Of a DNA stretch of 64,000 nucleotides, positions 40,547 through 51,427 are shown in pieces. Position 1 is the stretch's first letter; each line of letters begins with the position of its first letter. Location: positions 16,306,001-16,370,000 of the forward strand of contig CM114271.1 in assembly GCA_050084515.1 (NCBI GenBank), in the 5' to 3' direction. Below the pieces are notes generated by a model. The model worked only from the letters and a program-made list of their open reading frames with translations, did no database searches and was not told the origin of the DNA. This stretch comes from Blasia pusilla. Its lineage: Eukaryota; Marchantiophyta; Marchantiopsida; Blasiales. A program made the translations under genes and the position numbers.

Positions 40547-41324
40547 TTGCTCACCAAGGTGGATCACGAGTGGCATTGGGGGGATGAGCAGGAGCGAGCA
40601 TTTCAGTTGCTCAAGGACAGGTTGACGTCCGCACCCATCTTGAGGAGACCGATCAGGGGGCGTCCTTTCCAGTTGCACACAGATTGGAGCATGTTGGGGC
40701 TTGGAGCGGTGCTCACCCAACATGATGATGAGGGTAGAGAGTTCGTGGTGGCTTACGCTAGCCGCTCGAACAACGCTGCAGAGGCGAAGTACAGCTCGTA
40801 TGAGGGTGAGTGCTTGGTCATGGTGTGGGTCGCCACATTTTAGGTGTTACTTATTCGGCAACCCCTTTACTATCATCACTGATCATCAACCACTGAAGTG
40901 GTTGATGGAGTCCGATAAGCTTACAGGGAAGCTTGCGAGATGGGCTCTGTTGTTGCAGGAGTATGATTTTCAGGTGGTACATAGACCTGGAATGCTCAAC
41001 CAGGATGCAGATGGGTTGAGTTGTAACCCATGCCCGAGTCAGCGAGATGCAACTGGAGCTCGATGGCATGAAGAGAGTGATGAGGAGTCGGTGCCAAGAT
41101 GGCACGCGTCAGCCTATTTAGGCATGTTGGCTATGGAGAGCCAGAGTGTGGAGACTTCGATGGCGAGGTCTAGTGGAGAGTCTTTGGATCCCGAGGCCAG
41201 TGAGGACACGACAAGTGGCCGAGATATTCATGATGATGGAGTAGTCTTAGAGTACCTTCGTACTGGCAGCCTTGCGAGCACCATGGATGCTAGAGAGCGG
41301 GATCGGATCCTACAGCGGGCCTGA
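40547..41324 (+). pseudogene. Copy B RNase H (broken)
   Basis: 40547-40843 has FQLHTDWSMLGLGAVLTQ and AKYSSYEGECL, ending at a TAG. The rest (FTIITDHQPLKWLM, then VVHRPGMLNQDADGLS) is in a second frame to 41324. It would degrade RNA in the RNA-DNA hybrid. Confidence 0.9.
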
Positions 41325-41351
41325 CGGTTCCGTTCGGAGGGGACACATGTT

Positions 41352-42465
41352 TTGAGGGTTTGGGAGGATGGCAGAGTACGCGTAGTGCCGCATCCTTTGC
41401 AGAGAGCACGACTAGTGCAGCATGCCCACGAGGAGTTGGGTCACTTTGGGGTGAAGCGGACGTATAGCTTGCTCCAGATTCGAGATTGGTGGCGAGGCAT
41501 GCAGATCGCGTTCAGCAGCTTTGTTGCCAGGTGCATGGTGTGTGATCGGGTCGAGCATCGTTCTATGCTCCGACTCCACGATTGCATCCATTACCGATCA
41601 TGGGCTTAGGTATAGATGGAGTTTGGATTTTGCAGACCTTTGCCCTTGACGGAGCGTCACACGATCGTTATGTGTTGGTGATGGTGAGCACTTCTCGAAG
41701 TGGATCGAGTTGGTTGCATTGCCCGACAAAGCAAGTGAGGGAGTAGCTTATGCCTTCCTTGACAGTCTTTGTCGAGTCATTATGGCGCACCAACCGAGGT
41801 GTTGATGCACGGTACCGAGTTTCGCGGTGAGTTCAGGCCTTGTGTGATCAGGGCGATCGACCACCGACGATTTTCGCGAGATCATCCCGAGGCGGATGGA
41901 TTAGCGGAGAGAGTTGTGCAGACGGTGAAGAGGGGTTTACGCAAGTATGGCTTGCAGAGAGGTCACCTAGGAGATTGGGACCTCCAGTTGCCATGGTTGG
42001 CGATGGGATACAGATTCAACAGGCATGCATCCTTAGCGTCTTTTTCACCGTACTTGCTACTTTATGGCCGAGAGCCAGATTTTCCTGCGGCCATTCGTCG
42101 AGATGCTGGTGAGGTGCTGAACCTTGATGACCCAAATGTATGGGTGCGAGCATGTTCTCAGAGGGCTGAGTTATTTCGGAGAGTGATGCCCATGGCGTTC
42201 GAGAACTTGGCGATTGCACAGCATCGGGATACGTTGAGGTATGCGACTATTCGAGGTGGTGGTTATCGACCAACTATCCGGAGGTTTCATCAGGGAGATT
42301 ATGTCTATTTGCAGCAGACGGCACCAACGACGTTGGATGTGACTGCAGGGCGCACTATCCTGAGAGTGCATGACATTTTGCCATCGGGTGTTCTCTTGCT
42401 GGAGGGACGCGATGGTATGGTATGGCATGACCATGTGCGTAATTGTGCGCCATGTCACCTTCCTA
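41352..42465 (+). pseudogene. Copy B integrase (broken)
   Basis: 41352-41609 has the N-terminal zinc-binding module (HAHEELGHFG, then CMVCD, an HHCC type). The first catalytic Asp region is spread over frames at 41610-41770. 41769-42659 has VLMHGTEF, where the D-Q of the usual VLTDQGTEF is lost, and ADGLAERVVQ with the Glu. The C-terminal region ends VRNCAPCHLPNIDG. The missing second Asp means the copy could not integrate itself. Confidence 0.9.
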
Positions 42466-42489
42466 ACATTGATGGTACAGTAGATCCGA

Positions 42490-42659
42490 GCTTAGTAGTA
42501 GTTCCTGCAGGCTTGCGTTGTATGTTGTGTGGTTCTGCCCGTGGTGCGGCCACGATGCTAGTCTGTGATGGGTGTTCGAGAGGATGGCATATGGCATGTT
42601 TGATGCCACCTCTCACTAGGGTTCCTCAGGGACGATGGATGTGTCCCAGATGTACATAG
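42490..42659 (+). CDS. PHD finger at the C-terminus of the copy B integrase
   Basis: Intact end of the 41769-42659 reading. It shows the Cys4-His-Cys3 order: CMLC, then VCDGC, then GWHMAC, then MCPRC, with the tryptophan before the last cysteine pair typical of H3-tail-binding PHD fingers. It occupies the place where chromoviruses carry a chromodomain. Inference: it guides integration to a chromatin state. Copies A and E have the same module. Confidence 0.9.
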
Positions 42660-42830
42660 AGAAGGTAGTTCTACATTCCGACTTGTGTCTATGACATGGA
42701 TGACAAGGAGGCGACTAACGATGGGGCCACATAAGCACCCGGCCTTCTTGCTCTTAGCGTCCGAGAGATGTATGTCATGGTAGGTAGGGATAGATGGCTA
42801 TCTGGAGTTAGAGGGACCTAACCACCAGCT

Positions 42831-42839
42831 AGGGGGGCG
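42831..42839 (+). promoter_or_regulatory. Polypurine tract of copy B
   Basis: AGGGGGGCG within CAGCTAGGGGGGCGATTGG, immediately before B1. Conserved in copies A and E. Confidence 0.7.
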
Positions 42840-42960
42840 ATTGGAGATATTTTGGTTCTTCGTTATTTGGATGCCATGAGTTAGCATGGGATCATGCGTG
42901 TTTGTGTGTGTGTTCGGTGACAGCGATGTATGTTGTGTAGCGATGTGTATGCGCACGATA
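42840..42960 (+). repeat. B1 repeat of copy B
   Basis: 121 bp from ATTGGAGATATTTTGG to GCGCACGATA. It matches B2 (43477-43604) at about 95% with a short indel. The two bases gc (42961-42962) separate it from A2. Confidence 0.85.
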
Positions 42961-42962
42961 GC

Positions 42963-43476
42963 TGTCACGTCTTTTAGGATAGATCGGTGGGATCTAATAG
43001 AGCGCCTTCATGAGTAGTGGAGGACACGCCCAATAGGTTGAGGGTGACCTGCTGAGGCCCTTGGAAACCTGAGATAGCAGGTTTCCCCTTCGTTTCGGCT
43101 CATTTGGAGCCATATTGAGGAACCTACTATTTTAGGTAAGTACCATTTTGAGCATATGATCGAATTACTATTTTTGGTAAGTGGCCCTTGACCTCCTACA
43201 TCAGGTCAAGAGCCAAGGAGGTGACTTGAGAGAATAGGTTACCATGGAGAGAGCTTGGGAGAGGAGAGGGGTATACCTCAAGGAGAGAGAGCTTGAGAGC
43301 TCATTCTTTCTTTGTTGAACCTCTTGGCATGAGGCGGCGGAGCTATGGTACCTTGCCTTGTGAGTGTAACCCAAGCCTTTCATTAGGAGAGTGGGTTTGG
43401 TTTGACATGAGAGAGAGTGCACACCTTTGAGAGCTATGGTGTGAGATGGTGGAGAGAGAGATTGAATCTTACTTTA
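42963..43476 (+). repeat. A2 repeat of copy B
   Basis: Second copy of A1, beginning TGTCACGTC. It joins directly to B2. Confidence 0.85.
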
Positions 43477-43604
43477 ATTGGAGATATTTTGGTTCTTCTT
43501 GTCTCGTTGTTTGGATGCCATGAGTTAGCATGGGATCATGCGTATTTGTGTGTGTGTTTGGTGACAGCGATGTATGTTGTGTAGCAATGTGTATGCGCAC
43601 GACA
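43477..43604 (+). repeat. B2 repeat of copy B (3' end of the element)
   Basis: Ends GTATGCGCACGACA, followed by the GTGG target duplication at 43605. Confidence 0.85.
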
Positions 43605-43608
43605 GTGG

Positions 43609-44850
43609 TCACAGACTCGTCTCGTGATTGACCTCCTCGTCTTGCAAAGTGCACGAGTAATTGACTCATCGGGCCGTCACTTGACCGCCACCCTGACCGA
43701 TAAGCAATGGTCTCCTCCCAAAAGTCAAGGATGAATCCTAGGGGATATAACACTGTACTCCCCACCAACACATCGTACAACTCAATTGGTGTCATAATCG
43801 CACGTGTGCTCACGTGTGCGCACCATAGCACTATCCGTCGCATGCTCTGGCTGGACTTTGAAAACTATCTCCTGTCGAGTCATATATTGCGTTGGTGACA
43901 CGCCCCCAATCAAGGTCTGTATCTGGAAGGGACAAGTCTCAATGTTGGCCTTCCGTGACCCCAACGCTAAACACGATGCCTTCCCTAACATCAAGGGCTG
44001 CGCTCCCGAATCAAGTAGAAACGCGTACGGGTGGTATACTATCCCTGTCGGACTAACCAAGAAAAATACTCCAACTCGATTATTCAATAACAATACTCCA
44101 TGTGTCACCAGGGCTCGCTCTATGGCCGGTCGAGCTGACATATCTACAAACTTCTCCGCCGCCGCATGCCATGACTCTATGGGGGACGTTCCGAGCACCG
44201 GATGTGAGGGCAAGTCCACCACCTCCTCAACTACCTCTGAACAAGAAGCAGTCACCTCTCCACGTTCACACAATGTGGCGACCAGCCGGAACACCTCAAT
44301 TGGTCCAACTCTCAATGATGCCGACTCTATGGCGGAAAATAGCGGAGTCTAGCTCACTCTGGTGACCAACTCCAACACTATGGTTGACACTGACTCCACT
44401 CGAGCCACGACTGTGGCTCGAGTGGAGTCAGTGTCAACCAGTGATGTCGACATACCTGTCTGACCTGTAGGCACCGTTGGTCATTGAGGCACCATCGATG
44501 GTGTGTGTAGTGCCTCCGACAATGTGAATGACTGTGGAACCCTAGCGTGCCGCCCAACGGTCTCCTCCGTTGGGTCAATCTCAACTCCACCTCTAGATGG
44601 CTCAATGCATCTTGCAACACCACGAGTCACTACTGCAGCCGCCTCAACCTGAGCTGCACTACACATAAACCCCATACTAGCGAGATCCTCACCCGGGTCA
44701 GGGTAAGAGGTAGAAGTTGGAGCTACACTAGCTACTCGCGGCTCCATGCCTTCCCTGAGCAGCATCATCGTCACGGCAGCAATCCTCTGCTCTCCAACTG
44801 ATCGATGCGTGAGAGAAATGCTGGCTTTGGTGCTCTTGCTCCATCTCTTG
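43609..44850 (-). pseudogene. Copy C protease and linker (broken)
   Basis: 44315-43782 has FRLVATLCERG, DLPSHPVLG and LLDSGAQPLMLGKA, the aspartic protease active-site block, then GGVSPTQYMTRQEIV. 43843-43469 continues toward the start of the methyltransferase region until copy B interrupts. The linker between knuckles and protease is at 44774-44481 (PSFTLSEALHTPSM type). A perfect 28-bp-arm palindrome at 44381-44440 disrupts the frame. Confidence 0.85.
44381..44440. repeat. Perfect inverted repeat, 28-bp arms, 4-base loop
   Basis: Left arm TGGTTGACACTGACTCC... (44381-44408), loop GACT, right arm ending GGAGTCAGTGTCAACCA (44413-44440). Copies D and E have only one arm at this place, so one arm was duplicated in reverse. 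Confidence 0.95.
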
Positions 44851-44999
44851 TGGCTGGTGGTGGTCCTCTACCACCACGTCCAAGAAGAACTCCCTGACCT
44901 TCTCCAGGACGACCGCCCCGAGGCCCTTGGCATACCTCTGGACGTGCCTCTGGACGAAGGTCGAAACATCTATCCCTAGTCTGACCATATCTCTGGCAA

Positions 45000-46200
45000 T
45001 AGTCACACTAGTACTGTGGTGGGGCCATCCTCTGTGGTTCCTGACCAAATCTGAGGCGCTCGTGGTCCTCTCCCATGTTGTGTGGAGTCTCTCTGCATAT
45101 GGGCCTCTCCATACGTTCAACATGACAACATCGGTCCTTGCTGGGTAGCATATGTAGGTACGGGTCGTTGCCTCTTAGGCTCACAATACCCGCCTTGCTC
45201 TCTGGGCACACTTGCCCGCTTCCGTGGTACTGGTGCTCGTTGTGGCACTTGTGGGGTCACCGTCGCTCGTGGACCCGTCGACTCCCGAGAAAATCCACCG
45301 GTCATTACATGCTCCTCACTCATGTTGAGCTCAATACTCTCAGACAACTCAAAGATCACCTTCAATGTGGGCTTCGTTGTGTGAATCAGCACCGCATCTT
45401 GGACTCTCCTCTGTAGTTCTCGGTCCAGAATCCCATACCAATAAAAGATTGACTGCGTCTCAGTTATTCCACACGTAGCAATGATCAGCCTCCTCACGCA
45501 TCTGAATGTCTCTCTCAGATTCTCACCCGGCCGTCGCTGGAAATCTTGTAGACTCTTCAGCTTGTCGGTGAGTACGCCCTAGTAGCTCTTCCCCAACTAT
45601 CGGAAGAACTCCACTGTGGGACTGAAGCTGGGTGGCCCTCTACCACCAGAGGTCTTTGCCACATCGTCTGTCTCACTGCCCTCTTCTCCATCTAGTCTCT
45701 AGGCTGATGGTGTGGGTCTCTCTCCTCTCACGATCCCATCATATGCCTCACGACCACTAGTGGACACATACCCTGGAGCCCAATACATCCTCCACGCATC
45801 GATCTCTACTGAATATAGTGATTGAAACTCCATGAAATCATCCATCGGAGGACCCTCCAATTGTTGGAACAACCCCTTCCACACCATGAAAGGGTTTAAC
45901 CGTGTCGGGGTTCTTATCTCTTGGAAGTCGCACCACGTATTGAACTCTTGGATATCTAAGTCGATGGTGCCCATTGCACCCGAGAACCGACGCATGCCCC
46001 GATGGCCCATGTTGTCCATCTCTTGCCAAGTGATACCGCCTTCGTCTGCGATCTTGTCACCAGACCCAGTGTCTAGTGATGACGATCCAGCCATGGATGG
46101 ATGTCGAGGTAGCTCCTCACTCGTAACCCCTCGGTATCTCACTCCACTCCGTGGCACATCACTACTACTGCTCGCACTACCCCATTCTTCCAAAGCTTGG
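45000..46200 (-). pseudogene. Copy C gag (broken)
   Basis: 46193-45699 gives the N-terminal and capsid start (RFSGAMGTIDLD, then NPFMVWKGLFQQLEG, then WRMYWAPGYVSTSG). 45497-45117 gives the capsid end (RRLIIATCGITE, IELNMSEEHV). Knuckle sequence around 45000-45120 is out of frame. Stops separate the pieces. Confidence 0.85.
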
Positions 46201-46511
46201 AAGAACGCCGTGATGACAACTCCGTCTCATCCGCTCAAGCACTCAGACTCACCGAGAGTCTCCCATACTCCTCACTAGCTCACATATGCTAACGTCAATC
46301 CCGTGATGACACACCCAACCTCACGCACACTCAACACTCAGGCTCACCATGAGCCTCCCACTAACTCATCTAACCTACCGACATGCTCGGGTCATACATG
46401 CGACCCCTACTCAGAAACCGCCATATATCCACCAATATGCTACATATAAAAAGAGTCTACACTCATCACCATCATTGCACCCATCTAGCACCAGCTACTA
46501 CTCGATATCCA
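46201..46511 (-). other. 5' leader of copy C up to the copy D insertion
   Basis: Reverse complement of the copy D leader at about 48560-48880 (for example GAGACTCTCGGTGAGTCTGA is shared). It ends at 46511, where TGTCACATC of copy D begins. Confidence 0.75.
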
Positions 46512-47005
46512 TGTCACATCTGAGTAGCCGATAGGCCGAGATCTATCGTGGATAGGGCGTAGGAGCCAGCGGACTATCTTGAGTGTAACTTTGTCCCACG
46601 GTGTTGGATGAGGTCGAGGATAGGTCCATTGTGTCAGGAACGTTGTTTCTGACAACTTTCATGTTGAGGTCTTTTACAGTCGGGTGACTTGTTGACTAGG
46701 TCACCCGCCCCTGATAACCTGTGTGCGCAGATTACCAAGTGAAGGGCTATTTTTAGGGGAAGAACCTTTTGGCTCTTCTCCTAAAAATAGCCAAACATCT
46801 TCTTCAACATGAGAAAGATGGCTTTCCTAAGCCATCTTTCTCATGTTGGGCCGTTGGAGCACATCCCTTGTATGTGTGTGAGCTAGGACTAGGGTGCTAG
46901 CGTCCGGATTCCTTGATAGCACAGGGTGGACGAGGTTCGATATGCCGATGTAGATTGAGGAGTGGAGTTTTACGCCGGGTGTGCCGTTTTTACTACTCTT
47001 TATTT
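46512..47005 (+). repeat. A1 terminal repeat of copy D
   Basis: About 494 bp homologous to the A2 segment of copy E (57897-58364, minus strand): shared CTGAGTAGCCGATAGGCCGA, CGGACGCTAGC block and GTTTTTACTACTCTTTATT end. After this end D runs into its leader, while E runs into B2. Confidence 0.8.
46744..46848. repeat. Two adjacent hairpins in the terminal repeat of copy D
   Basis: Hairpin 1 (46744-46792): GGCTATTTTTAGGGGAAGA pairs imperfectly with TCTTCTCCTAAAAATAGCC. Hairpin 2 (46806-46849): CAACATGAGAAAGATGGCTT pairs perfectly with AAGCCATCTTTCTCATGTTG around TCCT. Copy E keeps related but altered stems at about 58060-58140. They may act as RNA structures, but this is inference. Confidence 0.8.
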
Positions 47006-47150
47006 CTACATGAGAAAGATGTCAGGGGGCTGGTGGAAATTCGTTGTTTGCAGGTAGGCAAGCGAGTTGCCTTGGTCGGGAGCCCCTGGAGACATGTGTG
47101 TGACGTTTTGTGTGTCATTTTTCTGTTCGGAAGGCCGTGCGCAGAAGCGC

Positions 47151-48331
47151 TGTCGTATAGTAAAATCAACCAGTGTGTAAACTCCTTCGTCATTAAGTGT
47201 TAGATAGAGTTTCATTAGTATTAAGTAAATTGGCTTAGAAAAAAGAGATTCTTATGTTTAAACCTCTTTATGGTACCTCTTTTATGCAGGCCCAACTTTA
47301 GGAAAAGGAGGTAATAAATAAAAGATGACTTTATCAAAGTAAAGTAGTTGCTTTAATGAAAAGCAAAAGTAGTCTTGGTTGGTGGCTAGGTTAGTTGGGG
47401 TAATTTGGAAAATATCAAGTGGGTAAAAGAGGATATTTTGGAAGAGATAAGAGGAAATCTACTTGTGTCAAAATGTGATTGGCTAAGCCTTGAGAGGAAA
47501 CCATGTGGCACAAGATAAGATAAGTTCTATTTTGTACTCTTGTGAATCCCTTGTGAGTATATAAAGAGGAGGGACCTTCAAGGGTTCATCACCTTCTATT
47601 CCACATCTTGAGTCTCTCGTGTCTCTCTTGAGTGTATGGCTTTGGGATTGCTTGCTCTTCAAATGAGAGTGGATCACCCCTCTTGGGAGAGTAACTTGAC
47701 CATGGTCTATTCTTCGAGAGATTTCTAGAGTGTGGTGTGTGTGTGTGGGGATGAGAGGTTTGTCACCGTAGAGGAGTTTAGTCATACTAAAATAGCGGAT
47801 GTGTCAAGCATGGATAGGGGTGGAGCACGAGCTGTGCCCGACTTTCCTTTCCTCAATCCTTACCATGTCAAGGTACTTTTTGTAGATAGGCACTGGTTCA
47901 CTCGCTATTTAGTTTATCATTTTGGGGAGGCGTTCATGAACCAGGTCATGCAATCTCCAACTCCGGTGATTCTTCCTATTGTCACATATGGAAGGACATG
48001 GGATTGTACTTTGTATGTCCTTATATAGCGATCCATGGATGTCAATAGGCCTGCTCAAGTAGGGTTTAACACTAGTTGTGCTATCTTCCTCGTGTACAAG
48101 CGTAAAATAGTTTATAGGGATTTTATAGTTAGGAATTTTGGGGTCCGATGTTACGAAGAAGTGATCGCCTCGGCACTTCCATTTGTGATACCTGTCGTGA
48201 GAGAATGGAGAGTGTACATCATAATTTTGTATTGAAAAAGGAGAACTTATTAGAGAGTTCACCTTGCATCGACCGCATCTATCGCAGCTAGAAGGCCCGC
48301 CCTTGCTCGAAGAAAGACTCTCGACACGACA
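47151..48331 (+). mobile_element. 1.18-kb TGTC...GACA insertion in copy D (solo-LTR-like)
   Basis: Starts TGTCGTATAG, ends CACGACA, with a 4-bp duplication GCGC (47147-47150 and 48332-48335). It is homologous to 30704-32124. It has a TATATAAA box at 47558-47565, and downstream an open reading 47732-48028 followed after one TAG by an in-frame ATG at 48035 to 48235. The protein reading (PYHVKVLFVDRHWFTRYL, VYKRKIVYRDF) is kept with few changes in the sister copy, stop included, but I do not recognise it. Confidence 0.8.
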
Positions 48332-48900
48332 GCGCTGTCCATTTTTCTTAGATTTTGCTGGTGCGGAATGATGGGGGACAGCAGGAGGGTGTCGCGTAGG
48401 TTGTGTTGGCATGAGTAACGTCGTCTTATAGCTCGTGGAATGTTGGGAGTACCCTGGGAGAAGAGTTAGAACTTGCAGCTGCCAGGGGGCTGTCAAGTAA
48501 AGGGCTGGTCTAGGGTTAGGGCGCGGCGGCGACGGGCGCCCTAAACGCGCGCTGGCGGGTATCGGAGGTATCGCCGATGCTGCTAGATGGGTGCAGTGAT
48601 GGTGACCAGTGTAGATTCTTTTCATGTGTAGCATGTTGGTGGATATACGGCGTTGCCGAGTAGGGGTCGTGTGTATGACCCGAGAGAGTGTCGCTAGGTT
48701 AGGTGAGTCAGTTGGGAGGCTCATGGTGAGCCCGAGTGTTGAGCGTGCGTGAGGCCGGGTATGTCATCACGAGATTGATGTTAGCATAGGTGAGCTAGTG
48801 AGGCGTGTGGGAGACTCTCGGTGAGTCTGAGTGCTTGAGCGGGTGAGACAGGGTTTGTCATCACGGCGTTCTTCCAGGGTTCTGAAGAACGGGGTAGTGC
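48332..48900 (+). other. 5' leader of copy D
   Basis: Non-coding stretch shared in inverse with 46201-46511. It contains a GC-rich block near 48520-48555. No clear primer-binding site is seen. Confidence 0.5.
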
Positions 48901-50145
48901 GAGCAGTAGTAGTGGTGTGACACAGAGTGGAGTGAGATACCGAGGGGTTACCAGTGAGGAGCTCCCTCGACATCCATCCGTGACTGGATCGTCATCACGG
49001 ACATTGGGTCCGTGGCGAGATCACGCAGAGCGAAAGATAATACTTGGCAGGAGATGGACGACATGGGCCATCGGGGCATGCGTCGTTTCTCGGGTGCAGT
49101 GGGCACCATCGACTTAGATGATTTTATCCAGGAGTTCGACACATGGTGCGACTTCGAGGAGATACGGACCCCAGACGGTTCAACCCTTTCATGGCATGGA
49201 AGGGATTGTTCCAACACTTAGAGGGTCACCCGATGGATGCCTACATGGAGTTTTGATCACTATATTCAGTAGAGATCGATGCTTGGAGGATGTATTGGGC
49301 TCCAGGGTATGTGTCCACTAGTGGTCGCGAGGCATATGATGGGATTGTGAGAGGAGAGAGACCCACACCATCAGCCCGGAGACTAGATGGAGAGGAGGTC
49401 AGTGAGACAGGCGATGTGGTAGAGACCTCTGGTGGTAGAGGGCCACCTAGCTCCAGCCCCACAGTGGAGTTCTTCTGACAGTTGGGGAAGAGCTACCAGG
49501 GCGTACGCACCGACAAGCTGAAGAGTCTAGAGGATTTTGAGTGACGATCGGGTGAGAGTCTGAGAGAGGCATTCACACGCATGAGGAGGCTGATCATTGC
49601 TACGTTTGGAGTGATTGAGGCACAGTCAGTCCAGTATTGGTACGGGGTTCTGGACCAAGAACTACAGAGGAGAGTCCGAGATGCGGTGCTGATTCACACA
49701 GCGAAGCCCACATTGAAGGTGGTCTTTGAGTTGTCTAAGCGTATTGAGCTCAACATGAGTGAGGAGCAGGTAGTGACCGCTGGATTTTCTCGAGAGTCGA
49801 CGGGTCCACGAGCGACGGTGATCCCATAGGTGCCACTGCGAGCACTAGTACCACGGGAGCGGGCCAGTGTGCCTAGAGAGCAAGGCGGGTACCGTGAGCC
49901 TATGAGGCAACGACCCGCACCTACATATGTTGCCCAGTAGGGATCGATGTGGTCTTGTTGGACGTGTGGAGGGGCCCATAGGCAGAGAGACTGCCCACAC
50001 CATGGGAGAGGACCACCAACGCCTCCAATTGCTCAAGAGCCACAGAGGATGGCCCAACCACAGCACCAGTGTGACCATTGCCACAGATATGGTCACACTA
50101 GGGATAGATGTTTTGACCTTCGCTGAGGGGCACGTCTAGAGGTAG
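48900..50145 (+). pseudogene. Copy D gag with two zinc knuckles (stop-riddled)
   Basis: Reads GHRGMRRFSGAVGTIDLDDF, then WRMYWAPGYVSTSG (49290 on), then a TGA, then RRLIIATFGVIEAQ (49581-49829), then a TAG. Knuckles are CWTCGGAHRQRDC (C-x2-C-x3-H-x4-C) near 49950-50000 and CDHCHRYGHTRDRC (C-x2-C-x4-H-x4-C) near 50070-50115. Most stops are TGA or TAG where other copies have CGA, CAA or CAG. Confidence 0.85.
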
Positions 50146-50279
50146 GCCGAGGGCTTGGGGGCAGTCGTCTTGGAGGAAGTCGGGGAGTTCTTCCTAGACG
50201 TGGCGGTAGACGACCACCACCAGCCAGAGGAGATGGAGCAGGAGCACCAGAGCGGGCACTTCTCTCACGCATCGATCAG

Positions 50280-51400
50280 TTGGAGCAGAGGATTGCTGCC
50301 ATGACGATGATGCAGCTTGGGGAAGGCACGGAGCTGCGAGCAGCTAGTGTGACTCCAACTTCTATCTCTTACCTTGACCCGGGTGAGGATCTCGCTAGTA
50401 TGGGATTTATATGTAGTGCAGCCCAGGTTGAGGCAGCTGCAGTGATGACTCGGGGTGCTGCGAGAGGCACCGAGCCATCGAGAGGTGGAGTTGAGATTGA
50501 CCCACAAGAGGGGACCGATGGGCGGCAGGCCAGGGTTCCACAGTCGTTCACATTGTCAGAGGTACTACACACACCATCGATGGTGCCTCGACGACCAGCG
50601 GTGCCTACAGTTCAGGCATCTACGTCGACGTCACGAGGAGTTGGAGTGACAACTCCTATGCCGACTCGAGTGGAGTCAATTTCGACCATAGTGTTGGAGG
50701 TGGCCACCAGAGTGAGTCACACTCCGCTATTTTCCGCCATAGAGTTGGCGACGTTGGGAGTTGGACTAGTTGAGGTGTTCCGGTTGGCCGCCACGTTGTG
50801 TGAGTGTGGAGAGATGACTGCTTCTTGTTCAGAGGTAGTTGAGGAGGTGGGGGACTTGCCCTCAGAGCCGGTGCTTGGGACGTTCCCCACAGAGTCATGG
50901 CATGCGGCGGGCGAAGTTGCTAGATATGCCACTCGACCGCCATCAAATGAGCGATGGTGACACTGAGTAGTGTTACTGGATAACCGAGCTTGAGTATTTT
51001 GCTTGGTTAGTCCGACGGGGATGGTACACCACCCGTAGCGCATCCTACTTGATTCGGAAGCGCAACCCTTGATGTTAGGGAAGGCGGCGTGTTTAGCGTT
51101 TGGGTTACGAAAGGCCAACAGTGAGCCTTGTCCCTTCCAGATATAGACCTCGATTGGGGGCGTATCACCCACTCAGTATATGACTCGACAGGAGATTGTT
51201 GTCAGAGTCCAGCCAGAGCATGCGACGGAAAGTGCTATGGTGCGCGCACGCGTGCGATTACGACACACCGTAAGTGCGATGTCTTGGTGGGGAGAACCGT
51301 GTAATATCCCCTAGGATTCATCCTTGACTTCTGGGAGGAGACCGTTGCTTATCAGTCAGGTGACGGCCGGATGAGTCAGTTACCCATGCAGTTTGCAGGA
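50280..51400 (+). pseudogene. Copy D linker and aspartic protease (broken)
   Basis: 50280-50960 carries the linker (PQSFTLSEVLHTPSMVPRR) and pre-protease (FRLAATLCECGE, DLPSEPVLGTFP), ending in a frame break. The protease active site follows near 51045-51085, where LLDSGAQ of copy E appears as LLDSEAQ: the Gly after the catalytic Asp-Ser is replaced. GGVSPTQYMTRQEIV follows at about 51150. Confidence 0.8.
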
Positions 51401-51427
51401 TGAGGTGGTCGATCACGAGGCGAGTCT

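Larger units (their letters stand above)
33300..43604 (+). mobile_element. Retroelement copy B: end-to-end MTase/PHD Ty3/gypsy element (10.3 kb)
   Basis: Complete insertion bounded by GTGG duplications, starting TGTCATG and ending GCACGACA. The order is A1 repeat (33300-33813), leader (33814-35600), gag, protease, methyltransferase, RT, RNase H, integrase, PHD, polypurine tract (42831-42839), B1 (42840-42960), gc, A2 (42963-43476), B2 (43477-43604). It lies inside copy A/C in the opposite orientation. At least a dozen stops and frameshifts break its genes. Terminal repeat segments belong to a different subfamily from those of copies D and E. Confidence 0.9.
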
